Source: a virus
Direction: 5' to 3' (one strand)
IMG/VR virus record: IMGVR_UViG_3300023184_000103
Span: 1-64,000 of that record
DNA: 64,000 nucleotides
Shown here piece after piece: positions 24,719 to 33,118 of the stretch. The stretch's first letter is position 1; every line of letters starts with the position of its first letter. The notes under the pieces were generated by a model, which was given only the letters and a program-made list of their open reading frames with translations, had not been told where the DNA came from and searched no databases. The position numbers and the translations under genes were made by a program.

Positions 24719-27295
24719 ATGGGCTATGAACTTGATCGACTGATGCAGCAATATGGGGTTAGCACTCCGGTACTTTCCTATTCTGGGATGCAAGCGCCGG
24801 TTAAACCGGCTGATTTATCAGCTACAGCTAGTACGATAGATAAGGCAAACTATGATGCCTTATTAGCCAAGTACAATGCCGATTTGCCGTTGTACCAGTC
24901 TGATCAAGACAAATACAAGACGTATTCAGACGACTACAAAAATCGTTTGGCTACAACGTCTATGTATGACTCGCCGCAGTATCAAAAACTAGGCATGAGC
25001 AGCCCAGGCACCGGCTTGTACAGTGATCAATACTCTCAGATGTACCAAGATGTATTAGGCCGAGCACCTGACCCTGCCGGCTTGGCTTATTGGAAAAGCA
25101 AGTTTGGCGACACAATCTCTCCGCAAGAGTACGCTGATTTTAGGCAGTCTGCACTTGGAGAAATAGCTAGCCGCACCCCAACTACTCTGCCTGTTACTAC
25201 GGCACGAACGGTTCTGAATCAGCCTACCTATAGCACCCCAACACAAGCGGCTGCCCTTCAGACTGCTGCAAACAATCCTGTTGTTACTACTCCTGTTGTA
25301 GTTGAACCTCCGGCTGGTGGAGAGAAACCTACTGTTACAACACCTGATTGGGATACAACAGACAAAATTGGCAAGATTGCGTCTAAATTGGGATTAACCA
25401 CGATAGGGGGTTATCTGCAAGACCAAGCCTACCTAGGTAGCAGTGTTCCGGGTGGCGGAGTTGATCCGGCCACAGGGCTGCAAGGTCAAGGTAATAAAGG
25501 TCAAACCGGCTTGTACGGTGATGCAGCTGCAGGTACTAATTTGAGTACTGGGCTTGCAACACCTAACGCTATGACCGCTCCAATGTCTGAGGAGGGTGCT
25601 TATCTAGGCGTTCCAAGTGGTCCAGCAATTTTTGATTTTACCGGGCCAGACGTTAACCCAGAAGGTATTTCAGAAGCGGAAGCAGCGTTCAATGGACGCC
25701 CCGGGGGTGGGGGTGTGCCACAAGGCGATCCAAATGCCCCCGATCCTTTTGGTGGTACTGCGCCGGGATGGGGGGGTTCAGATAATGGTAGTAATGATGG
25801 CGGTAATTATGGCGGCAACGGCAGTGGCTATATGGCCAAAGGCGGTTACATCGGTCACTATGCCAAAGGCGGTTACATAAAAGGCTATGAGGGTGGTGGC
25901 CCAGTTGATTCTCGGCTTTATGGGGAGACTGATGAAGTTGCAACTGGCCCTGGCTATTCAGTCCCTCCGATAGATCCTCGCTTGCAAAGTTTAGCTAGCA
26001 AATATCAAGAGCCCGGTTTCCAACCTAGCTTTGCTTCAGGCAGCGTTGATCCTGGCCAGTCTCAAATGGACATGATCAGGGCGGATGCACTTCAAAATGG
26101 GCTTGGTGCTCCGGTAATAAACATCAGCGCTGATAAGCCAGCAATGAGTCCAAACATGGCCGCGCTGCAACAGATGCTAATGGCCAACCAATCCCAAGCA
26201 TCTCCCTATGCAGTCGAACTGCGTTCTGCTATGGCTGCGGCAAATAGCCGGACGCTTGCGTTTAACAAAATGCTGCAGGATGCAATCAAAGGTCAAGAAG
26301 ACAGTCGCCCGTCAAAAGCTGAAACGTACTTCCGTCTTGCCGCTGCGTTTGGCGCACCTACAAAGACCGGGCATTTTGCTGAGGGTTTGGCCGAAGCAAA
26401 TAAGAGCATGGCTGAGCAATCCAAAGAGACACGTCTGTCAAACAAAGCGGATCAAGCACTCAGGCTGCAACTTGGCTTAGAAGGTGCTAAAGCAGGAATG
26501 GCTGCAGCAAGAGAAGATGTCAACGCGCTGCGAGCATTGACAGGCGAAGAGATGAGGGATAAAGCAGCTTATCAACGTGAGTTGATTAAGGAATATTTCA
26601 AATCCGGCGAAGCCCAGTCATCTGCAGGGAAGCGAGCGATTGATGAAGGGTTTGTACAAGGTTCGCCTGAGTTTCAAGCTCGCGTGACAACCATCTCCGA
26701 CGAAGAGTTTAAGAAGCTGACTGCTGGGGTTGATGCCTCCGTTGCTGCTGCTCAAGCGACTATGGCTAGTATTGCTAAGGGTGACGCAGCTGCACAACTT
26801 GCTAGAGAAAAGTTTGAGCAGCAACAAAAGAACGCCGCCAAACTTACAGCCCCTGAGATGAAACTCAAGGTTGATGCTGAAGATATGATTGGGCAGACTG
26901 AGCAAGCTATGGCTAACTTGCGTCGTGCATTTGCTCTCAACCCAAATACTTTTGATACATCGGTCATTGACAGCGTACAACGGAAAGCTCTTGAGGCTGC
27001 TGGTAGTAAAGACCCGAAAGTTATAGCTACGCGAGAGCTAGAAAACATTCTTGAGAGGGCAGCGCTCTCAGCTCTTAAAGCTACATTCCCAGGTGCAATC
27101 TCTGATGGTGAGCGCAAGGCTCTGATGAATACTGTGGGCTTGGGTTCAAAGAGCATAGAAGAACGTGGCAAGATTATGATGAGTGGCTATGAAGCACTTA
27201 AGTCTGTCAAAGAACGAGCTAAGGCACGTCTCAAGCGTATAAATGAAGGTGGTTACCGAGATACCACCCCATCAATCACAGGGGAGATTGAATAA
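24719..27295 (+). CDS. Large virion protein with DUF4214-like segment
   Basis: 858 residues. Residues ~105-150 (YQDVLGRAPDPAGLAYW, then SPQEYADFRQS) match the DUF4214 unit known from surface and virion proteins. A glycine-rich hinge with GGYI-x-x-YAKGGYI follows around residue 375-395, then a long helical C-terminal half rich in alanine, lysine and glutamate (KSMAEQSKETRLSNKAD). Probably an internal or tail-associated ejection protein. Its last base overlaps the next ATG. Confidence 0.6.
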   Translation: MGYELDRLMQQYGVSTPVLSYSGMQAPVKPADLSATASTIDKANYDALLAKYNADLPLYQSDQDKYKTYSDDYKNRLATTSMYDSPQYQKLGMSSPGTGLYSDQYSQMYQDVLGRAPDPAGLAYWKSKFGDTISPQEYADFRQSALGEIASRTPTTLPVTTARTVLNQPTYSTPTQAAALQTAANNPVVTTPVVVEPPAGGEKPTVTTPDWDTTDKIGKIASKLGLTTIGGYLQDQAYLGSSVPGGGVDPATGLQGQGNKGQTGLYGDAAAGTNLSTGLATPNAMTAPMSEEGAYLGVPSGPAIFDFTGPDVNPEGISEAEAAFNGRPGGGGVPQGDPNAPDPFGGTAPGWGGSDNGSNDGGNYGGNGSGYMAKGGYIGHYAKGGYIKGYEGGGPVDSRLYGETDEVATGPGYSVPPIDPRLQSLASKYQEPGFQPSFASGSVDPGQSQMDMIRADALQNGLGAPVINISADKPAMSPNMAALQQMLMANQSQASPYAVELRSAMAAANSRTLAFNKMLQDAIKGQEDSRPSKAETYFRLAAAFGAPTKTGHFAEGLAEANKSMAEQSKETRLSNKADQALRLQLGLEGAKAGMAAAREDVNALRALTGEEMRDKAAYQRELIKEYFKSGEAQSSAGKRAIDEGFVQGSPEFQARVTTISDEEFKKLTAGVDASVAAAQATMASIAKGDAAAQLAREKFEQQQKNAAKLTAPEMKLKVDAEDMIGQTEQAMANLRRAFALNPNTFDTSVIDSVQRKALEAAGSKDPKVIATRELENILERAALSALKATFPGAISDGERKALMNTVGLGSKSIEERGKIMMSGYEALKSVKERAKARLKRINEGGYRDTTPSITGEIE

Positions 27296-29274
27296 TGGCT
27301 GATAAAGTTGACCCCTACCTCAACACTGCCCGTGCGGTGTTGGGTCAAGGTCTTGGCATGGGCTGGGGCGATGAGGCTGAGGCTTGGCTGAGGTCAAAGC
27401 TAGGCAATGAGTCTTATGAAACCTTGTTGCCAAAAATACGTAGTGAGTACGGCCAGTACGCTAAGCAGTATCCCATCACCCAAGGTGTGTCTGAGTTCGT
27501 TGGCGGCGCTGCACCGGGTGTAGCTATGATGTTTGTGCCTGGTATGCAACCGGCAGGCTTAGCACGACTAGGCGCATTGGGTGCAGCAAGTGGAGCTATA
27601 TCAGGCGCTGGCTCAGCTACCGAAGGCGACCGAATGAGTGGTGCAGGCGGTGGGGCATTAATTGGAGGTGGGCTAGGTGTTAGTCTACCTTTAGCCTTAC
27701 GCGGTACTGGTGGTGCTGCTAAATGGCTTCAGGAGCGTCTTTTCTCAACCCCCAAAGTTGTGCAAGACCGGGCATTAGAAAAGATGACAGACGCTATGCG
27801 TCAAGCCAAAGTTAATCCTCAAGATGTTGCGGCAAAGATGGCACAAGACCGGGCGATGGGCGTACCGTCGGTTGTGGCCAATGCGAACCCCGCTTTTAGA
27901 GATCTAGCTGAAGCAGTTGCTCAACGTGCTGGTGCGGGTAGTAATGTAATTGAAAAGAATTTGACAGCCCAAAGACTAGGTGCAAGAGACCGTGTTCAAG
28001 CCCAAACAACAGCCGCGCTAAAGCCGGTTGACTATTACGGCCTGGAAGACAATCTGACTGAACAACTAAGAAATAATGCAAAAGGTCTGTACGAAAAGGC
28101 ATATGCTCACGGTGACGTTGATGACCCTAGGATTGTTGAGGTGCTTAAAAACCCGCAATTTAAGGCGTTCTTTGACAAGGCTCGGGCTATAGCTGACACA
28201 GAAGCTCAGACAGCAAAACTCAAAGGTGAAGATCCACTGAAGTTTGCATTGCCTGAGATTTATAAACCGTCTGGTCGATTTGATGCCAATGGCACCGAGA
28301 TATTGGATCTAGTCAAGCTGCCTGATGTACGGACACTAGACTACATCAAGCGTGGTATTGATGCCACCATTGACTCCGGGTTCCGTGGCAAAGGCATGAG
28401 CACAGCAGAAGCTTCAGCGCTCAGAGATTTGCGCAAGCAATTTGTCAATGCGATTGATGAAAACGTACCTGCCTATAAATCTGCCCGGCAAACATACGCC
28501 GGCGACTTGGAAACTTTGGATGCCTTGCGTATGGGCAGAGATGAGTTTAAGAATCTTGACCATGAGCAAGTCAAAAAGATGGTTGATGCAATGGGAACAG
28601 GCGAAAAAGATGCATTTAGGACTGGCGTTGCACGCAGCATTTATGACACTATCATGGTGCCGTCTAACAATCCAAATACGGCGCAACGTGTCATTGGCTC
28701 TCCAGATATGCAAAAGAAATTAGCAACGCTGTTTGACAATCCAGCCGATTTTGAACTATATAAGGCTGCGCTAATGCGTGAGTCACAGTTGTTTGGAGAA
28801 TCAAACAAAATTCTAGGTAATTCGGCAACCGCTAGACGTACTGAACTTGGCAAGTCTTTAGACGAAGACACTGGGATGATTGAAAGTGCAGCAAAAGCAG
28901 CCACAGGAAACTTTAGCGGTGCGTTGAGTAACCTAGTTATGGGTGCAATCAGATCTGGCCAGATGTCTAAAGCACGTGCTGAAAAAATGGCTGAGATGCT
29001 GATGGCTAAAGACCCGCATGAAGTAGCTGCAGCCGTACAAATGATTGAAGACTACGCAACCAAGCAAGCGCCTAGGCAGTTCAAGGCTACACTAGGTGAA
29101 GCTGGCACTGTGACGGGCACAACTAGCGCAATCTATCCAGCACCCGCAGCCACTGAATTTGACATGACTTCACCGACTACTGACATTGAGCAAGCGCTGC
29201 AAAATCGTAGTGAGAACCCAATTCAAGGGCCAGACATTGAAGAAGCATTGAGGAACCGCGACAAAGTAAAGTAA
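27295..29274 (+). CDS. Putative internal virion/DNA-injection protein
   Basis: 659 residues. N-terminus contains GMGWGDEAEAW and a hydrophobic glycine/alanine-rich region (VGGAAPGVAMMFVPG through ALIGGGLGVSLPLAL, residues 65-140) that could insert in membranes; the rest is long helices (MRQAKVNPQDVAAKMAQDR, LRDLRKQFVNAIDENVP). The GMGWGDE opening is a motif I recall in large phage proteins injected with DNA. Last gene of the plus-strand late block; a terminator follows. Confidence 0.62.
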   Translation: MADKVDPYLNTARAVLGQGLGMGWGDEAEAWLRSKLGNESYETLLPKIRSEYGQYAKQYPITQGVSEFVGGAAPGVAMMFVPGMQPAGLARLGALGAASGAISGAGSATEGDRMSGAGGGALIGGGLGVSLPLALRGTGGAAKWLQERLFSTPKVVQDRALEKMTDAMRQAKVNPQDVAAKMAQDRAMGVPSVVANANPAFRDLAEAVAQRAGAGSNVIEKNLTAQRLGARDRVQAQTTAALKPVDYYGLEDNLTEQLRNNAKGLYEKAYAHGDVDDPRIVEVLKNPQFKAFFDKARAIADTEAQTAKLKGEDPLKFALPEIYKPSGRFDANGTEILDLVKLPDVRTLDYIKRGIDATIDSGFRGKGMSTAEASALRDLRKQFVNAIDENVPAYKSARQTYAGDLETLDALRMGRDEFKNLDHEQVKKMVDAMGTGEKDAFRTGVARSIYDTIMVPSNNPNTAQRVIGSPDMQKKLATLFDNPADFELYKAALMRESQLFGESNKILGNSATARRTELGKSLDEDTGMIESAAKAATGNFSGALSNLVMGAIRSGQMSKARAEKMAEMLMAKDPHEVAAAVQMIEDYATKQAPRQFKATLGEAGTVTGTTSAIYPAPAATEFDMTSPTTDIEQALQNRSENPIQGPDIEEALRNRDKVK

Positions 29275-29290
29275 AATATTGACGCAGTTG

Positions 29291-29476
29291 TCAATTTTCT
29301 ACCCCGCTTTGGCGGGGTTCTTTTATGAGCGTTCGGTAAGCCGCAATGGCATCTTTGAGGTCACCTCTTAACTGTTCAATTTGATCTTGTTGGACCTGTA
29401 ACTGCAGGTAAGCGTCCAAAGCAAACTTGTCCAGTGTTGTCCGTTCCCAGGCTGCAAAATTCGGCAGATCGTTCAA
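29291..29476 (-). CDS. Small coiled-coil protein, TTG start
   Basis: 61 residues. TTG start with GAGGA six bases upstream. Helical, with QVQQDQIEQLRGDLKDAI as a probable coiled coil. Its 3' end encodes the terminator hairpin. It overlaps the preceding gene by about 100 nt in another frame, which is unusually long here. Function unknown. Confidence 0.5.
   Translation of the reverse strand: MNDLPNFAAWERTTLDKFALDAYLQLQVQQDQIEQLRGDLKDAIAAYRTLIKEPRQSGVEN
29301..29325 (+). terminator. Terminator between convergent blocks
   Basis: Stem ACCCCGC/GCGGGGT with TTTG loop region and a CTTTT tail for rightward transcription. It lies in the coding end of the minus-strand gene at 29291, so the same hairpin can act on both strands. 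Confidence 0.85.
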
Positions 29477-29660
29477 TTTGATTCCTCATCCATTGTGGCC
29501 CCAGCCGCATCAGTGCAATGCGCTGGCTTTGTGTTACTTTGATCGAGTAGACCACTGCCAGTGGTTCACCCACCCGCTTTGCTTTGGCAATGCGCTTGTC
29601 TCTCATATTGTACTTTTGCTCATGCATGATGCGTTCAAAGTCCTCATCATCTTTTACCAC
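29376..29660 (-). CDS. Small protein of unknown function, GTG start
   Basis: 94 residues. The start GTG overlaps the stop of the mini-gene at 29654. The first ~62 residues look like a real conserved domain (MRDKRIAKAKRVGEPLAVV, then SIKVTQSQRIALMRLGPQWM). The C-terminal ~30 residues overlap the next gene and have odd composition, so a frameshift joining the two frames is possible. Confidence 0.55.
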   Translation of the reverse strand: MVKDDEDFERIMHEQKYNMRDKRIAKAKRVGEPLAVVYSIKVTQSQRIALMRLGPQWMRNQIERSAEFCSLGTDNTGQVCFGRLPAVTGPTRSN

Positions 29661-29749
29661 GGTGCGTCCTCGTGATTGGCTGGATTGAAAGGGATGGGCT
29701 TGTTTGGCTGCGGCTTTGGCAACTCGGTAGGAAAGGGCCAGTTATCCAT
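29654..29749 (-). CDS. 31-residue mini-protein, WPFPT family copy 1
   Basis: ATG 29749 overlaps the stop of the previous gene (ATGGATAA) and its TAA overlaps the next GTG. Product: MDNWPFPTELP, four prolines in the linker, PIPFNPANHEDAPW. It shares W-P-F-P-T-x-LP and PFNP-x-NHE with the mini-gene at 33026. Proline-rich and without a hydrophobic core, so probably a binding peptide. Too small for usual gene calling. Confidence 0.62.
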   Translation of the reverse strand: MDNWPFPTELPKPQPNKPIPFNPANHEDAPW

Positions 29750-30050
29750 TGCGTTCCTTCAAGACGGCTGAAACTTCTTTGTAAAAGCCGGTGCTGTCAA
29801 ATGTTTTAGCGACCAAATTGGTGTCCGTCATTTTGTCGTACCCTGCATTGACCAGCTTGCTGTGCTTCTTTATGTAAAACTGTACCTCCTCCTCTGTCAG
29901 CCCTACCCACGGGCGTTGTGCTGGCAGGGATGGTGTGATTACCCTCCCCTTCATTTCCACAAGCAGCTTCTCAATTTCTTCAATGGAAAACCAACCTTCA
30001 AGAAGAAAGCGGTCTACGCCGTAAGTTTTTTCTGTGTATTCAGTATCCAT
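29742..30050 (-). CDS. PWVGL-module protein 1
   Basis: 102 residues. N-terminal helical part (FSIEEIEKLLVEM), then AQRPWVGLTEEEV, then a helical C-terminus ending LKERNG. The PWVGL block and ending recur in the next two upstream genes. PWVGLT[DE]EE is widespread in small environmental phage proteins as I recall; no function is established. Confidence 0.62.
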   Translation of the reverse strand: MDTEYTEKTYGVDRFLLEGWFSIEEIEKLLVEMKGRVITPSLPAQRPWVGLTEEEVQFYIKKHSKLVNAGYDKMTDTNLVAKTFDSTGFYKEVSAVLKERNG

Positions 30051-30620
30051 TGCGCTCCTTTAGTTTGGCTTCAACGGCTCGGGTTTGCGCTTGGTAATCA
30101 GAGTTGTATGAGTCCTGCACCTCTTCAATCTCCAGCCCTACCCACGGGCGCTGTGCTGCTTTCCACTGAGCAACAAAAGCAATGGCGTCCAGCCCGTACT
30201 CAGCTAAGATGTTCTTAATTAATTCCCATTCGGCGGGTGGCTGTGCTGCGGTGACATAGCCAAACAATTCCAAAAACTCAGGCACCGTATATGTCCCCCG
30301 CGACCCATCGTCAAAGGTAATGTCTGGCGATCCACCAGCGGTCAGCGACACAACCTCCCCAAGACTTTCGTCTTCTAGGCAGATAATTTTGTCGCCCACT
30401 TTTGGCATACGCATTGACACCGGCTCCTGCTCTTGCTGCTCCAGTGCTTTGCGTAGGGCTGCTATCAAATTGTCAGTATGTTGAATCATTTTTCTTCCTT
30501 AAGATAATTTGGGCTTTGTACATTCCTGAATGAAACGCCAGCTTTAGCCGAGTATCAAATTCAGCAGACGCTATTGCAACTTCTTCATCTGTCAGCCCTA
30601 CCCACGGGCGCTGTGCTGCT
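29894..30620. repeat. Three dispersed ~27-bp coding repeats
   Basis: AGCCCTACCCACGGGCG plus flanks occurs at about 29899-29923, 30134-30160 and 30594-30620 and encodes the Q-R-P-W-V-G-L block on the minus strand. A second repeat around CACCGGCTCCTGCTCT lies at 30418 and 30726. They allow recombination between the three neighbouring genes. Confidence 0.7.
30040..30489 (-). CDS. PWVGL-module protein 2
   Basis: 149 residues, AAGGA ribosome binding site. Modules in order: helical start with ALEQQEQEPV, a beta-type middle (KVGDKIICLEDESLGEVV, a small SH3/KOW-like region), AQRPWVGLEIEEV and a helical end LKERNGY. It shares its start with protein 3 and its end with protein 1, so it looks like a shuffled product of the same module set. 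Function unknown. Confidence 0.62.
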   Translation of the reverse strand: MIQHTDNLIAALRKALEQQEQEPVSMRMPKVGDKIICLEDESLGEVVSLTAGGSPDITFDDGSRGTYTVPEFLELFGYVTAAQPPAEWELIKNILAEYGLDAIAFVAQWKAAQRPWVGLEIEEVQDSYNSDYQAQTRAVEAKLKERNGY

Positions 30621-30850
30621 TCCCATTTAACGTAGAGGGGCATTGGCGGCACATCAACAATAGTTGGTGCTGAAATGTGCGTAGGCATTGCCCAGTAAAA
30701 GCCCTTATGTGGGTGGTAATACGCCACCGGCTCCTGCTCTGGCTGCTCCAGCGCTTTTATCAGCATATTTGCTGCTAACTGCTGATGGTATGGATTGCCA
30801 CTATCCAGCAAAATAAGCGCCTGCTGCGCGGCTTGTCTTAAGTCACTCAT
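30473..30850 (-). CDS. PWVGL-module protein 3
   Basis: 125 residues from ATG 30850, which overlaps the previous stop (ATGA). Order: helical start (LRQAAQQALILLDSG), ALEQPEQEPVAYYH, a short variable part, AQRPWVGLTDEEV, helical end with LRKKND. The longer upstream frame is a shadow of the neighbouring gene. Function unknown. Confidence 0.62.
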   Translation of the reverse strand: MSDLRQAAQQALILLDSGNPYHQQLAANMLIKALEQPEQEPVAYYHPHKGFYWAMPTHISAPTIVDVPPMPLYVKWEAAQRPWVGLTDEEVAIASAEFDTRLKLAFHSGMYKAQIILRKKNDSTY

Positions 30851-31056
30851 GCTGCTTTCCTGCCGCAGGTACATACGTGGTCGCTCAGTTTGCCGAGATA
30901 GAAAGTCACTTTGCCACCACACTCCTTGGTGTATGTGTGCTGCGTAATTTTTGTCCATTTGCATTTCAAAGTGCCATACTCTGCGATGTAGCCTTGTGCA
31001 TCGTCATCGTCCAGCTTGGCTTGAGCCATCTGGCGCTTTGATTTAAATCCTGTCAT
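30847..31056 (-). CDS. Small Cys-containing protein
   Basis: 69 residues, 4-nt overlaps on both sides. Acidic patch DDDDAQGYIAEYG, then C32-KWTK and ECGGKVTFYLG with CTCG at the end, giving four cysteines that could bind a metal. Function unknown. Confidence 0.58.
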   Translation of the reverse strand: MTGFKSKRQMAQAKLDDDDAQGYIAEYGTLKCKWTKITQHTYTKECGGKVTFYLGKLSDHVCTCGRKAA

Positions 31057-31724
31057 GGTGCATCCTTCAATTCGTAGTCTTTAAACACCGTCCCCTTGCT
31101 GGCATTGCCCCGCCAACATTCCTTGACCCAGCCCCGTTTGCCAGACTTGTATGTACGCCAGTGGCCTCTGGCCTGATGCCTGCGTGGGCTTGCGTGTGTT
31201 CCACCGCGAGACTCTGCCTGCGGCTTGGGCGGCTCAATGACTATTGTGTGCCAGTCGTACAAAGGCCTCAATCCATGCTTGGCTCTGCTTACGTTGGCCT
31301 TGTGTGGTGTTGGGATGTAAGCCTCTACGGGCATATCCAACGATGCGTAAAACATAGCCACAATCGCGCACATCATTGACTGGTCTTGCGGGTCAATTGG
31401 TTTGTCTACCGGTCCAACTTTTGGCTCCCCGTTATCTTCAGCAAAAAGAAAAGTCCCAAGGGTTTTGTACCCCGTTGGTTTCATGATCCAACCCGTCACA
31501 ATGGTTGCCGCTGGTTCAGCCAACACTGACAGCATAAAGTCACCCTGCGCTGTCTTGCCGCACAACATCATGTTTTTGTAAGGCGCTGGGTGGAGCAAGT
31601 ATTTGCGTTGGTCATAGCCAATGTATTCCTTGATTGCTCCGGTTACGTCAAACCATTGCATCTGAGTTGGGTCAAGATCAGCCACCGATACCATCTTGAT
31701 CATTTCTTTGACTAGCGGTGTCAT
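31053..31724 (-). CDS. Conserved phage protein of unknown function
   Basis: 223 residues. The N-terminal ~150 residues are a mixed alpha/beta domain (PTQMQWFDVTGAIKEYIG, MLCGKTAQGDFMLSVLAEP). The C-terminus is arginine/histidine-rich and zinc-finger-like without paired cysteines (HASPRRHQARGHWRTYKSG, then GWVKECWRG). I recall this ending in phage early proteins, but know no activity. Could bind nucleic acid. Confidence 0.62.
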   Translation of the reverse strand: MTPLVKEMIKMVSVADLDPTQMQWFDVTGAIKEYIGYDQRKYLLHPAPYKNMMLCGKTAQGDFMLSVLAEPAATIVTGWIMKPTGYKTLGTFLFAEDNGEPKVGPVDKPIDPQDQSMMCAIVAMFYASLDMPVEAYIPTPHKANVSRAKHGLRPLYDWHTIVIEPPKPQAESRGGTHASPRRHQARGHWRTYKSGKRGWVKECWRGNASKGTVFKDYELKDAP

Positions 31725-31846
31725 TGCGGCTTCTCCTCGTCTCCAAAGTCCATATCAACAGGGTGCGGCACATCGTCATGCACGATAACGCCATGCTCAT
31801 CTTCCGGTAAAAACTTACCGCATACTACGCAGTAATATCCTGTCAT
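31721..31846 (-). CDS. 41-residue small zinc-type protein
   Basis: ATG 31846 directly overlaps the previous stop and its TGA overlaps the next ATG. Product opens MTGYYCVVCGKFLPEDEHG, with a CxxC pair and later histidines (VIVHDDVPHP) that could complete a metal site; acidic C-terminus. Not in usual length limits, but packing in the operon is exact. Confidence 0.6.
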   Translation of the reverse strand: MTGYYCVVCGKFLPEDEHGVIVHDDVPHPVDMDFGDEEKPQ

Positions 31847-32172
31847 CACATCCCCTCATCGGCCAAGCATTCGGCCAAGATTAAGTAAAAAAGTGGGTAG
31901 TCAGGCTCACCATGAAATTTAACTGAAAAATCATCCGCAGCGGCATGGGCAACTCGATGCTGCCAGCTAAGATTCCACCCATGATCTTCAGCCATCTCCC
32001 GCAGCGCCGTGCTGATCGGGCCATAGGCCAAGTGAGCGTCATCCGGGTGGATGCGGTAGTGGCGCATAGTGTCAATAAAAAGAAATTGGTTGTCTGTTTG
32101 CCACACGACAGAATCATTCCATTTTGTCTGTATCCTCGCTCCACGGGCGGCAGCGTGTAGTAGTCGGCTCAT
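31846..32172 (-). CDS. Small early protein of unknown function
   Basis: 108 residues from ATG 32172, overlapping the previous TGA. Contains RLLHAAARGARIQTKW, then TMRHYRIHPDDAHLAYGPI and EPDYPLFYLILAECLADEG. Looks globular and alpha/beta. The longer reading frame upstream of this ATG is a shadow. No family recognised. Confidence 0.6.
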   Translation of the reverse strand: MSRLLHAAARGARIQTKWNDSVVWQTDNQFLFIDTMRHYRIHPDDAHLAYGPISTALREMAEDHGWNLSWQHRVAHAAADDFSVKFHGEPDYPLFYLILAECLADEGM

Positions 32173-32447
32173 GTGTTTCCCCTTGCTCTGATGGCGGCTT
32201 GCAACGCGCAGAAGGCATCGTGGGCTTTGCGTGTTGTTTCCATGTGCTTGTTGGTGGCACAGTGAATTGACCACCACTTTTTAGCAGCCTCACCCACCAC
32301 CTCCGCACACTCCTCACGCTCGGCAGCGGAAACAAGGGTGGCAAATTTCTCTGCGTACTCAAAGCCAACAATGGGCATCCAGTTCACATCGGTTGCCAGA
32401 TGCAACCCAGCCTCATGCGCCATGCGGATAACGTCGTCTTTGGTCAT
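32169..32447 (-). CDS. Small early protein (TKDDVIRMAHEAG type)
   Basis: 92 residues. MTKDDVIRMAHEAGL opening, then EKFATLVSAAEREECAEV and ALQAAIRARG at the end: an all-helical small protein found in multiple copies in many phages of Gram-negative hosts. No biochemical role known to me. 4-nt overlaps on both sides. Confidence 0.66.
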   Translation of the reverse strand: MTKDDVIRMAHEAGLHLATDVNWMPIVGFEYAEKFATLVSAAEREECAEVVGEAAKKWWSIHCATNKHMETTRKAHDAFCALQAAIRARGNT

Positions 32448-32563
32448 GTTAAGTACCCCGCAAAAAAGAACAGCGCAGCAATAGCAAGCAGCGCGAGGAC
32501 AATGGCGATGGCGGTGTCAAGCCAGCCGTAGGCAAATAAATCTTCTACTTCATCGTCTTTCAT
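32444..32563 (-). CDS. 39-residue single-TM protein
   Basis: ATG 32563 overlaps the preceding stop; TGA overlaps the next ATG. Acidic N-terminus (MKDDEVEDLFAYGW), then one membrane segment (AIAIVLALLAIAALFFFAG). No positive residues after the segment. Could tune host membrane processes; function unknown. Confidence 0.58.
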   Translation of the reverse strand: MKDDEVEDLFAYGWLDTAIAIVLALLAIAALFFFAGYLT

Positions 32564-32790
32564 TTGGCTTCTCCTTTAGCTATAGCTGCACGGGCAATCA
32601 TGTTGCCCTCACTGTTGCCGTAGTGGTCGCCGTTCCCCAGCCGTGCCAGCTTCTCCAACGCCTCCAGCAGTTCAGTGTTTACCTCATGGAGTCGGCGCAG
32701 TTCGGCGGCTGCTCTCCGTGTTGGCACTTCCATGCTGGCGTCGTTCCACTCCATCCAATCAGCCAGCCGCAAGGCTTCTGGTTGTGTCAT
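32560..32790 (-). CDS. Small helical early protein
   Basis: 76 residues. MTQPEALRLADWMEW opening, then RRAAAELRRLHEVNTELLEA (leucine-rich helix, likely coiled coil) and GNMIARAAIAKGE at the end. This is a frequent small protein in phages of Gram-negative bacteria. No known function. Confidence 0.64.
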   Translation of the reverse strand: MTQPEALRLADWMEWNDASMEVPTRRAAAELRRLHEVNTELLEALEKLARLGNGDHYGNSEGNMIARAAIAKGEAK

Positions 32791-33029
32791 GCTTCCCTCG
32801 CTTTCAGCATAGCCAATTCCCTCGTTTTCAGCATAGCGTCTGCCATGACGTAAGCGTCACAAGCGTACAAATCCTCGACATGCCGAGTGTAGCCATGGGC
32901 TAATATTCCCTGCAATGCCAACGCCGCAAAGTAATCGCGCAGGGTCATGCCAGATTCGTGGGTAGTAGTAACGCCGTGCCCGTGGTCTAGGATGTTGCGC
33001 GGAAACGCTGGGCCTCCTGTGTTACTCAT
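32787..33029 (-). CDS. Small early protein (GMTLRDYFAA type)
   Basis: 80 residues. MSNTGGPAFPRN opening, then GMTLRDYFAALALQG and YVMADAMLKTRELA. A well-known but uncharacterised phage family with GG-x-AFP and GMTLRDYFAA signatures. ATGA overlap with the mini-gene before it. Confidence 0.7.
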   Translation of the reverse strand: MSNTGGPAFPRNILDHGHGVTTTHESGMTLRDYFAALALQGILAHGYTRHVEDLYACDAYVMADAMLKTRELAMLKAREA

Positions 33030-33118
33030 AGTGGACTCTCCTCATGGTTGCTGGGATTAAATGGCATCGGCGGTACAGGCCGGTTAGGTGGTAGCTGGGT
33101 GGGGAAAGGCCATGTCAT
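33026..33118 (-). CDS. 30-residue mini-protein, WPFPT family copy 2
   Basis: ATG 33118 overlaps the stop of the preceding gene and its TGA overlaps the next ATG. Product: MTWPFPTQLPPN, then PVPPMPFNPSNHEESPL. Paralogue of the mini-gene at 29654 (W-P-F-P-T-x-LP and PFNP-x-NHE shared, about half of positions identical). The DNA between the two copies has diverged while the peptide pattern is kept. Confidence 0.62.
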   Translation of the reverse strand: MTWPFPTQLPPNRPVPPMPFNPSNHEESPL

